Origin: an uncultured Comamonadaceae bacterium
GTDB taxonomy: Bacteria > Pseudomonadota > Gammaproteobacteria > Burkholderiales > Burkholderiaceae_C
DNA length: 6,178 nucleotides
Direction of reading: 5' to 3'
Assembly: GCA_937871735.1 (NCBI GenBank)
Contig: CALMOI010000359.1
Span: 1-6,178, forward strand
The translations under genes were made by a program, and so were the position numbers. Position 1 is the first letter of the stretch, and each line of letters opens with the position of its first letter. Below are positions 1 to 5,810 of this stretch, piece by piece. Below the pieces are notes generated by a model. The model had not been told where the DNA came from. It searched no databases and saw only the letters and a program-made list of their open reading frames with translations.

Positions 1-2369
1 TGGAAGCCCAAGTTGCCGGACAAATCAGCGCCAACGCGGGCCAAGGCGAGCTGCACCTGAATCTGACCGAAGCCCAAGCCGCCACCCGCTGGCTGGCGCA
101 ATGGCCCGGTTTGGATGCGGCGCTGGCGGGGCAAAACGTCCAAGGCCAAGGCCGCTTAGACAGCCAATGGCGCGGCGGCTGGGCGCAGCAAGGCGCGGGA
201 CTGCAACTGCACGCCACGCTGAACGTGCCCCGATTGGCCGCCACCGCCAGCGCCGACGAGCCCGCCTGGCGCGTGCGCGATCTGCAAGCGGAGCTGAACG
301 GCACTCCCGCCGCGCTGACCCTAGAGCTGCACGGCGCAGCCGATGTGGGCACGCGGCAATTTGACCTGCGCACCCAAGCCGAAGCCAGCCGCCAAGCCAA
401 TGGCGCGTGGCAAGCGCGCATCAACAGCGCCAAGCTGGAAGCGCAACTGGACGCAACGCCGGGCAGCTCCACCCCGCCGCCGCGCTGGAGCGCCCAACTC
501 AGCCAAGCGCTGCGCATCAACTGGCAAGCGGACGCGCTGCAACTGTCGTCGGCGCAACTGCGTTTGACCGGCCCAGCGCCCGGCACCGCGCTCATCAACT
601 TGGGCGAGCTGCGCTGGGCGCGCGCCGCATCGGGGCGCAGCAGTTGGCACAGCCAAGGCCAAGTGCAAGGGCTGCCGCTGGGTTGGCTGGAAGTGGTCAG
701 CGGCAACACCTTGGCCAACGCTGGGCTGAATGGCGATTTGGTATTCGGCGGCCCGTGGGATGTGAGCTGGGGCGACAAACTGCGCCTGCGTGCCACATTG
801 GCCCGCACCAGCGGCGACCTGCGCCTGCAAGCCGAAGACGAGCGCACCGCCACCTTGAGCGCTGGCGTGACCCAAGCCAGCCTCGCCCTGAGCGCCGACG
901 ATGCCGCCGTCAGCGCCCAACTGCGCTGGGCCACCAGCCGCGCCGGTCAAGCGCAGGTGGATGTCAAAACCCAGCTCCAACCCAGCCCCAGCGGCTGGAG
1001 TTGGCCTGCAAATGCACCCGTCAGCGGCACCGTGCGAGCGCAACTGCCGCGCGTGGGCGTGTGGTCGGTGCTGGCCCCGCCCGGCTGGCGACTGCGCGGC
1101 ACGCTCGATGCCCAACTCGCCCTGAGCGGCACCCGCAGCGCGCCCCAATGGCGCGGCACCTTGAACGCAGACGACTTGGCCGTGCGCTCTGTGGTGGAAG
1201 GCATCGAGTTTCGGCAAGGCACCTTGCGCGCCAGCTTGGACGGCCAGCGGCTGAACATCACCCGCTTCAACCTGCTGGGAGCCAGCACAGCCAGCGACCC
1301 GAGCGGCGGCGGCCAGCTCAGCGCGCAAGGTTTTGTGCAATGGCCGCCCGCCACCGATGCCAGCGCCAGCAGCGCCTTGATGCGCCTGCGCATGACACTC
1401 GAAGTGCAAGCGCAAAAGCTGCGCCTGAGCAGCCGCGTTGACCGGCGGCTGGCGGTGTCGGGCCAGCTCACCGCGCAACTGAGCGAGGCGCAACTGCGGC
1501 TGCGCGGCCAGCTCACCGCCGACCAAGCCCTGATCATCTTGCCCGACGACAGCGCCCCGCGTTTGGGCGACGACGTGCGCATTCGCCCCAGTCGCAGCGC
1601 GCCCGCCGCAGCCACGGCCACAACCACCGCCAGCGCAGGCATCCGCATCAGCCCCGACATCGACTTGACCTTGAACTTGGGGCCGGATTTCCAACTGCGC
1701 GGACGCGGCCTGAGCACGCGGCTGGCGGGCAGCTTGAACCTGCGCACCAGCGCGGGCCACAGCGCGCCGCAACTGAGCGGCGAAATCCGCACCATCGGCG
1801 GCAGCTACCGCGCTTACAGCCAGCAGCTGCAAATCGAAACCGGCGTGCTGCGCTTCACCGGGCCTTATGACAACCCGAGCCTCGATGTGCTGGCCATTCG
1901 CCCCAACCTGAGTCAGCGCGTGGGCGTGCAAATCACCGGCACCGCCTTGCTGCCGCGCGTGCGCCTGTACGCCGACACCGACATGACCGACGCAGAAAAA
2001 ATCTCTTGGCTGATGCTGGGGCGCGCCGCTGCCAACGGCGGCGCTGAAGCGGCGGTGCTGCAACAGGCGGCGCTGGCGCTGCTGGGCGGCAACGGCAAAG
2101 GCATTTCCGCCACCTTGGCCGAAAGCTTGGGGCTGGATGAGCTGTCGGTACACGGCTCAACCACCAGCACCGACGGCACCACCACCGGCGCGGCGGTCAC
2201 GCTGGGCAAGCGCCTGTCCAGCGACTTTTACGTGGCCTACGAGCGCAGCTTGAGCGGCACGCTGGGCACGTTCTACATCTTCTACGACCTGTCGCGGCGC
2301 TTCACGCTGCGCGCCCAAACCGGCGAACACAGCGCCGTGGACTTGATTTTCACCCTGCGCTACGACTGA
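1..2369 (+). CDS. tamB: TamB, translocation and assembly module subunit (C-terminal part; start outside window)
   Basis: The reading frame is open from base 3 to a TGA at 2367-2369, giving 788 visible residues; the N-terminus, with its signal anchor, lies off the left edge. TamB is a long inner-membrane-anchored periplasmic protein that works with TamA in outer-membrane protein assembly and lipid transport between membranes. The visible part is Gln/Ala/Leu-rich and made of short alternating polar/hydrophobic segments, as expected for the family's beta-taco groove. The last roughly 330 residues match the TamB C-terminal (DUF490) domain. Recognisable there are GGSYRAY and GVLRFTGPYDNPSLDV (about 1798-1890), DMTDAEKISWLMLGR (1980-2024), a glycine-rich stretch with NGKGISATLAESLGLDEL, and a terminal beta-rich segment ending FTLRYD. 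No frameshift is seen. The family usually exceeds 1,200 residues, so perhaps 40% or more is missing on the left. A tamA gene would be expected upstream, but that is not visible. Confidence 0.93.
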   Translation, partial: EAQVAGQISANAGQGELHLNLTEAQAATRWLAQWPGLDAALAGQNVQGQGRLDSQWRGGWAQQGAGLQLHATLNVPRLAATASADEPAWRVRDLQAELNGTPAALTLELHGAADVGTRQFDLRTQAEASRQANGAWQARINSAKLEAQLDATPGSSTPPPRWSAQLSQALRINWQADALQLSSAQLRLTGPAPGTALINLGELRWARAASGRSSWHSQGQVQGLPLGWLEVVSGNTLANAGLNGDLVFGGPWDVSWGDKLRLRATLARTSGDLRLQAEDERTATLSAGVTQASLALSADDAAVSAQLRWATSRAGQAQVDVKTQLQPSPSGWSWPANAPVSGTVRAQLPRVGVWSVLAPPGWRLRGTLDAQLALSGTRSAPQWRGTLNADDLAVRSVVEGIEFRQGTLRASLDGQRLNITRFNLLGASTASDPSGGGQLSAQGFVQWPPATDASASSALMRLRMTLEVQAQKLRLSSRVDRRLAVSGQLTAQLSEAQLRLRGQLTADQALIILPDDSAPRLGDDVRIRPSRSAPAAATATTTASAGIRISPDIDLTLNLGPDFQLRGRGLSTRLAGSLNLRTSAGHSAPQLSGEIRTIGGSYRAYSQQLQIETGVLRFTGPYDNPSLDVLAIRPNLSQRVGVQITGTALLPRVRLYADTDMTDAEKISWLMLGRAAANGGAEAAVLQQAALALLGGNGKGISATLAESLGLDELSVHGSTTSTDGTTTGAAVTLGKRLSSDFYVAYERSLSGTLGTFYIFYDLSRRFTLRAQTGEHSAVDLIFTLRYD

Positions 2370-2388
2370 GGCAGGCCGCCCCCGCCTT

Positions 2389-2394
2389 TACAAT
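2389..2394 (+). promoter_or_regulatory. Putative -10 element for the tRNA-Arg gene
   Basis: TACAAT lies 9 bases before the first base of the mature tRNA, so transcription should start about two to four bases upstream of it. The matching -35 region (about 2366-2371, CTGAGG) is weak, 3 of 6 to consensus, and overlaps the tamB stop codon. The discriminator between the -10 element and the start (GCGCAC) is GC-rich, a known feature of stable-RNA promoters under stringent control. The regulation is inferred, not shown. Confidence 0.55.
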
Positions 2395-2403
2395 GCGCAC
2401 GCC

Positions 2404-2478
2404 GCCGCCGTAGTTCAATGGATAGAACGGGGACCTCCTAAGTCTCAGATACAGGTTCGATTCCTGTCGGGGGCACCA
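2404..2478 (+). tRNA. tRNA-Arg, anticodon CCU (reads AGG), encoded CCA
   Basis: The cloverleaf folds by eye. The acceptor strand is 2404-2410, with T8 and A9 at 2411-2412. The D stem is GTTC/GAAC (2413-2416 with 2425-2428). The anticodon stem is 2430-2434 with 2442-2446, including one G-U pair, and the seven-base loop carries CCT at 2437-2439. The variable loop is AGAT (2447-2450). The T arm is ACAGG-TTCGATT-CCTGT (2451-2467). The 3' acceptor strand CGGGGGC (2468-2474) is followed by discriminator A and an encoded CCA (2476-2478). It decodes the rare arginine codon AGG. Oddity: the fourth acceptor pair is G2407 against G2471, a mismatch inside a GCC-repeat tract; a C there would restore a perfect stem. 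The gene has its own terminator six bases downstream. Confidence 0.95.
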
Positions 2479-2484
2479 AGATAC

Positions 2485-2517
2485 AAGCCGCACGACTCCC
2501 CAGTCGTGCGGCTTTTT
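2485..2517 (+). terminator. Strong intrinsic terminator of the tRNA-Arg transcript
   Basis: A perfect 13-bp stem (2485-2497 with 2502-2514) encloses a CCCC loop and runs into five T residues (2513-2517). It starts six bases after the tRNA CCA and ends before the toxin-antitoxin promoter, so it should separate the tRNA unit from brnT. On the minus strand the hairpin is preceded by few A residues, so it acts mainly in the plus direction. Confidence 0.93.
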
Positions 2518-2576
2518 CTATTTCTGTAAGGAACCCGTGACCCCAGATCACCATCAGATGGAAAGACCCGCAATCG

Positions 2577-2593
2577 TATTGACAAAGTAAATA
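2577..2593. promoter_or_regulatory. Imperfect inverted repeat over the -35 element, possible BrnA operator
   Basis: TATTGAC, three A residues, then GTAAATA form a 7-3-7 inverted repeat with one mismatched pair. It covers the whole -35 element. Ribbon-helix-helix antitoxins bind short palindromes over their own promoters, so this is a reasonable operator candidate. AT-rich sequence makes chance symmetry fairly easy, so confidence is low. Confidence 0.35.
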
Positions 2594-2606
2594 CAAATTC
2601 TAAAAT
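2579..2606 (+). promoter_or_regulatory. Near-consensus sigma-70 promoter of the brnT-brnA operon
   Basis: TTGACA (2579-2584, a perfect -35) is separated by 16 bases from TAAAAT (2601-2606, 5 of 6 to TATAAT). The stretch is strikingly AT-rich in a GC-rich window. The predicted transcription start is about 2611-2614, at or just before the brnT ATG at 2614. Such a strong promoter would normally need repression, consistent with autoregulation by the toxin-antitoxin complex. Confidence 0.8.
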
Positions 2607-2613
2607 CCCCAGC

Positions 2614-2913
2614 ATGGATATTCGCTTTCACCTGAACGGCACCGACTTTGTGTGGGATGACCGCAAGGCCGCCAGCAACCGCAGCAAACATGATGGCGTG
2701 ACGTTTGAGCAAGCGGCCACGGTGTTTTTTGACCCCCTGTTTCGGCTGATGGATGCCGAACGCAACAACGAAGCACGCGATGCCATCATGGGTTTTGATG
2801 CCGTGGGCCGGTTGCTGTTCGTGGTGCATATCCAGTTTGAAGATGCGGCCATCCGCATCATTTCGGCCCGCCGGGCCACATCACACGAAAGGCAAGATCA
2901 TGAGCATTACTGA
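2614..2913 (+). CDS. brnT: BrnT family type II toxin (RelE-like ribonuclease)
   Basis: A 99-residue protein with the BrnT (DUF497) pattern. Near the N-terminus is FVWDDRKAASNRSKHDGVTF (residues 12-31), then EQAATVFFDP (32-41), an acidic/arginine segment DAERNNEAR (47-55), and the C-terminal block IRIISARRATSHER (80-93) ending in Tyr99. BrnT toxins are small RelE-fold endoribonucleases that cut RNA and stop translation until neutralised by BrnA. The usual family length is about 90-100 residues, so this copy looks intact. ATG 2614 is the only good start; it has no Shine-Dalgarno sequence and lies almost at the predicted transcription start, so it is probably translated from a leaderless or very short-leader mRNA. 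Its 3' end overlaps the antitoxin gene by 14 bases, which suggests translational coupling. Toxin activity itself is inferred from family membership. Confidence 0.9.
   Translation: MDIRFHLNGTDFVWDDRKAASNRSKHDGVTFEQAATVFFDPLFRLMDAERNNEARDAIMGFDAVGRLLFVVHIQFEDAAIRIISARRATSHERQDHEHY
2888..2892 (+). promoter_or_regulatory. Ribosome binding site that sets the brnA start
   Basis: AAAGG lies seven bases before ATG 2900, within the brnT coding sequence. It supports the shorter 95-residue antitoxin over the upstream in-frame ATG at 2753. Confidence 0.6.
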
Positions 2914-3187
2914 ACGCCTCAAGGCCCGTCTGGCCAAAGACCGGCCCATGACTTCGATCACGCTGCGCATCCCCGTGGATGTGGTGGAGTCGATGAAGGC
3001 AATTGCCCCCAAGCGGGGCATGGCGGGGTATCAAACCCTGTTGAAGTCGTACCTGAGCGAAGGGCTGCGTCGTGATGAAGCACAGTTCGCCTTCAGCGCC
3101 CAAGCTAGGCTGTTGGAGGCGCTCAAAAAGCACGGCGTGCCCCAGTCCGTGCTGGACGAAGCCACCCGAGATATGGAAGCAGCCTGA
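2900..3187 (+). CDS. brnA: BrnA/CopG-like ribbon-helix-helix antitoxin
   Basis: A 95-residue protein starting at ATG 2900, inside the last codons of brnT (14-base overlap). AAAGG at 2888-2892, seven bases upstream, serves as ribosome binding site. The same frame opens at an earlier ATG (2753), but that lies within brnT and is rejected. Residues 17-56 look like a ribbon-helix-helix domain: strand MTSITLRIP (17-25), first helix VDVVESMKAIAPKRG (26-40), then GYQTLLKSYLSEGLRR (43-58). The remaining C-terminal 35 or so residues, helical with HGVPQSVLDEATRDM (78-92), probably bind the toxin. The expected role is to block BrnT and repress the shared promoter. The GYQTLL..YL.EGLR pattern is typical of BrnT-linked antitoxins, but the protein could equally be called a CopG-family antitoxin. 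The transcript points into the 3' end of nth, and no terminator is visible. Confidence 0.85.
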   Translation: MSITERLKARLAKDRPMTSITLRIPVDVVESMKAIAPKRGMAGYQTLLKSYLSEGLRRDEAQFAFSAQARLLEALKKHGVPQSVLDEATRDMEAA

Positions 3188-3206
3188 GCCATCAAGGTAG
3201 GCATGG

Positions 3207-3854
3207 TCACCTACTCCCAGGTGCGCTGCTCTTGTCTTTGTAGTCGCAGCAGCTCGCCACAGCGCACTCCCAGCAACGCGGTTTGCGCGCTTGGCACACA
3301 TAACGTCCCAGCAAAATCAGCCAGTGGTGCGCGTGGACACGGTAGGCAGCGGGAATGCGCTTGAGCAGCAAATCCTCCACCTGACGCACGTTGGCACCCG
3401 GAGCCAGCCCCGTGCGATTGCTGACGCGAAAAATGTGCGTATCGACCGCCATCGTCGGCTCGCCAAAGGCCACATTCAGCACCACATTGGCAGTTTTACG
3501 GCCCACGCCGGGCAGCGCCTCCAGCGCCTCGCGGGTGCGGGGGACTTGGCTGCCGTGCTCTTCGATCAAGATGCGGCAAGTTTCCAGCAAGTGGCGCGCT
3601 TTGCTGCGAAACAAACCGATCGTTTTGATCTGCGCCTCCAGCCCGTCTTGGCCTAGCGCCAACATGCGCTGCGGCGTGGGCGCAATCAAAAATAAATGTC
3701 GTGTGGCTTTGTTCACGCTCACATCGGTGGCCTGAGCCGACAACAGCACCGCCGTCAGCAACTCAAAGACACTGGTGAATTCCAATTCCGTCCGTGGTTC
3801 GGGGTTGATGTCGCACAGGGTTGCGAAAAAAGTTTCTATTTGTGTTTTTTTCAT
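3207..3854 (-). CDS. nth: Endonuclease III (DNA glycosylase/AP lyase)
   Basis: A 215-residue protein, close to the 211 of E. coli Nth. It removes oxidised pyrimidines from DNA and cleaves the resulting abasic site by beta-elimination, the first steps of base excision repair. The diagnostic features sit at the same numbers as in E. coli: LLSAQATDVSVNKAT (37-51, Gln41), the helix-hairpin-helix LPGVGRKTANVVL (114-126) with catalytic Lys120, and VDTHIFRV (137-144) with catalytic Asp138. The [4Fe-4S] cluster has the C-x6-C-x2-C-x5-C spacing (Cys187, 194, 197, 203). The start is the ATG read from 3854; a longer in-frame extension would overlap the divergent gene and lacks Nth similarity. No clear Shine-Dalgarno sequence precedes this start. 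The gene is convergent with brnA (19 bases apart) and divergent from the NERD-helicase gene (36 bases apart). All key residues are present, so it should be active. Confidence 0.97.
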   Translation of the reverse strand: MKKTQIETFFATLCDINPEPRTELEFTSVFELLTAVLLSAQATDVSVNKATRHLFLIAPTPQRMLALGQDGLEAQIKTIGLFRSKARHLLETCRILIEEHGSQVPRTREALEALPGVGRKTANVVLNVAFGEPTMAVDTHIFRVSNRTGLAPGANVRQVEDLLLKRIPAAYRVHAHHWLILLGRYVCQARKPRCWECAVASCCDYKDKSSAPGSR

Positions 3855-3860
3855 TAGACT

Positions 3861-3869
3861 GAACTGTTC
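3861..3869. promoter_or_regulatory. Short palindrome in the nth / NERD-helicase divergent gap
   Basis: GAAC-T-GTTC is a 4-1-4 palindrome in the 36-base gap between the two divergent starts (3855-3890). It could be a regulator site acting on both genes. It does not fit the CTGT-N8-ACAG LexA box of proteobacteria. A palindrome this short can occur by chance. Confidence 0.2.
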
Positions 3870-3875
3870 GATTCT

Positions 3876-3882
3876 GGAGGAG
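3876..3882 (+). promoter_or_regulatory. Strong Shine-Dalgarno sequence of the NERD-helicase gene
   Basis: GGAGGAG ends eight bases before ATG 3891. It is the strongest ribosome binding site in the window and fixes this start. Confidence 0.85.
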
Positions 3883-3890
3883 CTGGACTG

Positions 3891-5762
3891 ATGGCTATTT
3901 TCCCGCAGGGCAAGACCCGCGTGCGCGAGCGGTGCAAGGGCGGCGAGAGCAAGGTTTTTGAGGCGCTGGCACGTCATCTGGAAGATGACTACATCGTCTG
4001 GCATGACATTCCGTTGATGGGCTCAGGCCGCCAGCCTGATTTCGTGCTGCTGCACCCGCAGCATGGCTTGCTGATTCTCGAAGTCAAAGACTGGAAGCTC
4101 AGCACCTTGGCCGATGCCAACCCAATGCTGGTCAAGCTGAACACGCCTGACGGCCTGTGCGCCGTGGAGCACCCGGTCGCGCAGGCGCGTGGCTACGCAC
4201 TGGACGCGGTGCATTTGCTGCAAAAAAACACCTCGCTGCAACAAGCCGACGGCTTTCACGAAGGGCAGTTGTGCTTTTCTTGGGGCTTTGGTGCGGTGCT
4301 CAGCCGCATCAACCACCAAGACGTGGCCGCTGACGACAACTTCACCCAAGTGTTTGAGCCCGCCCGTGTGATGCTGGCCGACGACTTGACCGACGTGGTC
4401 GATAGCAAGAGCTTTCAACAGCGCCTGTCCGGCATGATGAAAGTGCGCTTTGGCGCTGACCTGAGCAGCAAGCAAATCAGCACCGTGCGCGGCCTGCTCT
4501 ACCCCGAGCTGCGGATGGACTACTTCGCCCAGCTCAGCTTACCCGGCTTGGACGAACCGACCCAGCGGCTGGTAGTGCGCGATGTGGTGCGAGTCATGGA
4601 CTTGAACCAAGAAGAAATCGCCCGAGGTTTGGGCGACGGCCACCGCGTCATTCACGGCCCGGCGGGTTCAGGCAAGACCATGATCTTGATCTACCGCGCC
4701 CTGCTGCTGCAAGCCGCCACCACGCCAGACAAGCCGATTTTGATTTTGTGCTTCAACCAAAGCCTGGCCTCGCGCATCGACGAGCTGCTGCGCGCCAAAG
4801 GCGTGGGGCCGCAGGTGCAGGTGCGCACCTTCCACGCCTGGGCCGCCGAGATGGTGCGCCAGTACCAGTTGCCCGCGCTCCAGCGCGAAGAGTACGACCG
4901 CGACATTGACCGTCTGCCCGCCACCGCCTGCGCCGGCATGGCGCTGGGTTTGATTCCGCAGGGCCAGTACTTCTCGGTGCTGATCGACGAGGCGCACGAC
5001 CTCCAAGACGAATGGCTGGCCACGGCGGCCAAGCTGGTAGACCCGGCCACCGAATCGCTGCTGGTGCTGTATGACGATGCGCAATCCATCTACCACGTGT
5101 CGCGGCGCAAAGTCAGCTTCACGCGGTTGGGCATCAACGCGCAAGGCCGCAGCCGGGTGCTGAAAGTCAACTACCGCAACCCCACCGAAGTGCTGGCGCT
5201 GGCGATGGAATGCACCGGCGAGGCCTGGGAAACGCCCGCCTCCACCGACGAATCGGTGCCGCCGCTGATTCGCCCTGAATCTGCCGGACGACGCGGCGCG
5301 CTGCCGGTGTTTTTACAGACGCAAAACATCGAACGCCAAGCCGAGCAAATCGCGCAGTACATCAACGAAGCGCGGGCGGCGGGGCAATCGCTGTCGGAAA
5401 TCGCCATCCTGACGCGCACCAAGCAGTTGATGAACCCGCTGGAGCAAGCTTTGCAGCGCGCAGGCATTGCCTACGCCAGCCAGCGCGACATCGACCCCAA
5501 GCACATGCACTGGCTGGCTCCCGAGGTCAAGCTGCTGACGCTGCACAGCGCCAAAGGGCTGGAGTTTGAACTGGTCATCGTGGCCAGCTTGGATCAAATG
5601 CCGCACTTGGGCTTGGACTTGGTGGACGAGCTGCGCCTGCTCTATGTCGGCATCACCCGCGCCACGAATCAACTGGTGTTGGCCACGGCAGGCTATTCTG
5701 AAATCAGCCGCCGTGTGCAATTGGCCGTGCAAACAGTGCGCAAGGACTACGCGACGGAGTGA
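3891..5762 (+). CDS. NERD nuclease-related domain fused to a UvrD-like SF1 helicase
   Basis: A 623-residue protein in two parts. Residues about 15-115 form a NERD domain, a relative of PD-(D/E)xK nucleases: GGES (17-20, Glu19), PDFVLL (49-54, Asp50), LEVKDW (63-68, Glu64 and Lys66) and PVAQARGY (95-102, Gln97). The proposed catalytic residues are therefore all present. Residues about 235-600 form an SF1 helicase: Walker A GPAGSGKT (256-263), FHAWA (314-318), Walker B IDEAHD (365-370), motif III LYDDAQSIY (393-401), motif IV VNYRNP (426-431), motif V TLHSAKGLEFE (550-560) and motif VI LLYVGITRA (583-591, Arg590). The expected activity is ATP-driven DNA translocation or unwinding coupled to DNA cleavage; substrate and pathway are unknown. 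The core is compact, with only about 335 residues from Walker A to motif VI, leaving little room for the large 1B/2B subdomains of UvrD. The soluble sequence has no membrane segment. Defence and repair are both possible roles. Confidence 0.92.
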   Translation: MAIFPQGKTRVRERCKGGESKVFEALARHLEDDYIVWHDIPLMGSGRQPDFVLLHPQHGLLILEVKDWKLSTLADANPMLVKLNTPDGLCAVEHPVAQARGYALDAVHLLQKNTSLQQADGFHEGQLCFSWGFGAVLSRINHQDVAADDNFTQVFEPARVMLADDLTDVVDSKSFQQRLSGMMKVRFGADLSSKQISTVRGLLYPELRMDYFAQLSLPGLDEPTQRLVVRDVVRVMDLNQEEIARGLGDGHRVIHGPAGSGKTMILIYRALLLQAATTPDKPILILCFNQSLASRIDELLRAKGVGPQVQVRTFHAWAAEMVRQYQLPALQREEYDRDIDRLPATACAGMALGLIPQGQYFSVLIDEAHDLQDEWLATAAKLVDPATESLLVLYDDAQSIYHVSRRKVSFTRLGINAQGRSRVLKVNYRNPTEVLALAMECTGEAWETPASTDESVPPLIRPESAGRRGALPVFLQTQNIERQAEQIAQYINEARAAGQSLSEIAILTRTKQLMNPLEQALQRAGIAYASQRDIDPKHMHWLAPEVKLLTLHSAKGLEFELVIVASLDQMPHLGLDLVDELRLLYVGITRATNQLVLATAGYSEISRRVQLAVQTVRKDYATE

Positions 5763-5773
5763 GTGGCGGGCGC

Positions 5774-5779
5774 TACCAT
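5774..5779 (+). promoter_or_regulatory. Weak candidate -10 element for the aminotransferase gene
   Basis: TACCAT sits in the 48-base gap after the helicase stop codon and would give a leader of about 25 bases. No recognisable -35 lies 16-18 bases upstream. Read-through from the helicase gene is the alternative. Confidence 0.2.
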
Positions 5780-5810
5780 TGCCGCTTTCCTTTCGCTTCT
5801 GACGCACGCC

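Noticed and set aside
407..1441. Plus-strand 344-codon frame inside tamB
   Set aside because: Arg/Ala/Gln-rich shifted-frame translation of tamB with no domain; a GC-content artefact.
321..2153. Minus-strand open frame of 610 codons inside tamB
   Set aside because: It is a shadow of the GC-rich tamB codon pattern: low-complexity Ala/Gln/Arg/Gly content, no recognisable domain, and no ribosome binding site noted. The plus strand encodes a clear TamB C-terminus.
2753..2899. Longer antitoxin with 49 extra N-terminal residues
   Set aside because: The extension is entirely inside brnT in another frame, whereas ATG 2900 has a ribosome binding site and the classic short overlap.
3291..3735. Plus-strand frames antisense to nth
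   Set aside because: Shadows of nth, whose catalytic and Fe-S residues are intact on the minus strand.
2455..3874. GTTCGATTC shared between the tRNA T arm (2455-2463) and the gap before the helicase (3866-3874), considered as att sites
   Set aside because: Only nine bases match and flanks differ. It would place nth, a core gene, inside the element, and there is no integrase. Coincidence is more likely.
3861..3882. LexA/SOS box ahead of the NERD-helicase gene
   Set aside because: CTGT at 3864 is followed eight bases later by GGAG, not ACAG, so it does not meet the proteobacterial LexA consensus.
3855..4004. Longer Nth with 50 extra N-terminal residues
   Set aside because: It would overlap the divergent helicase gene, and the extension has no similarity to Nth; from ATG 3854 the catalytic residues fall exactly on E. 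coli numbering.
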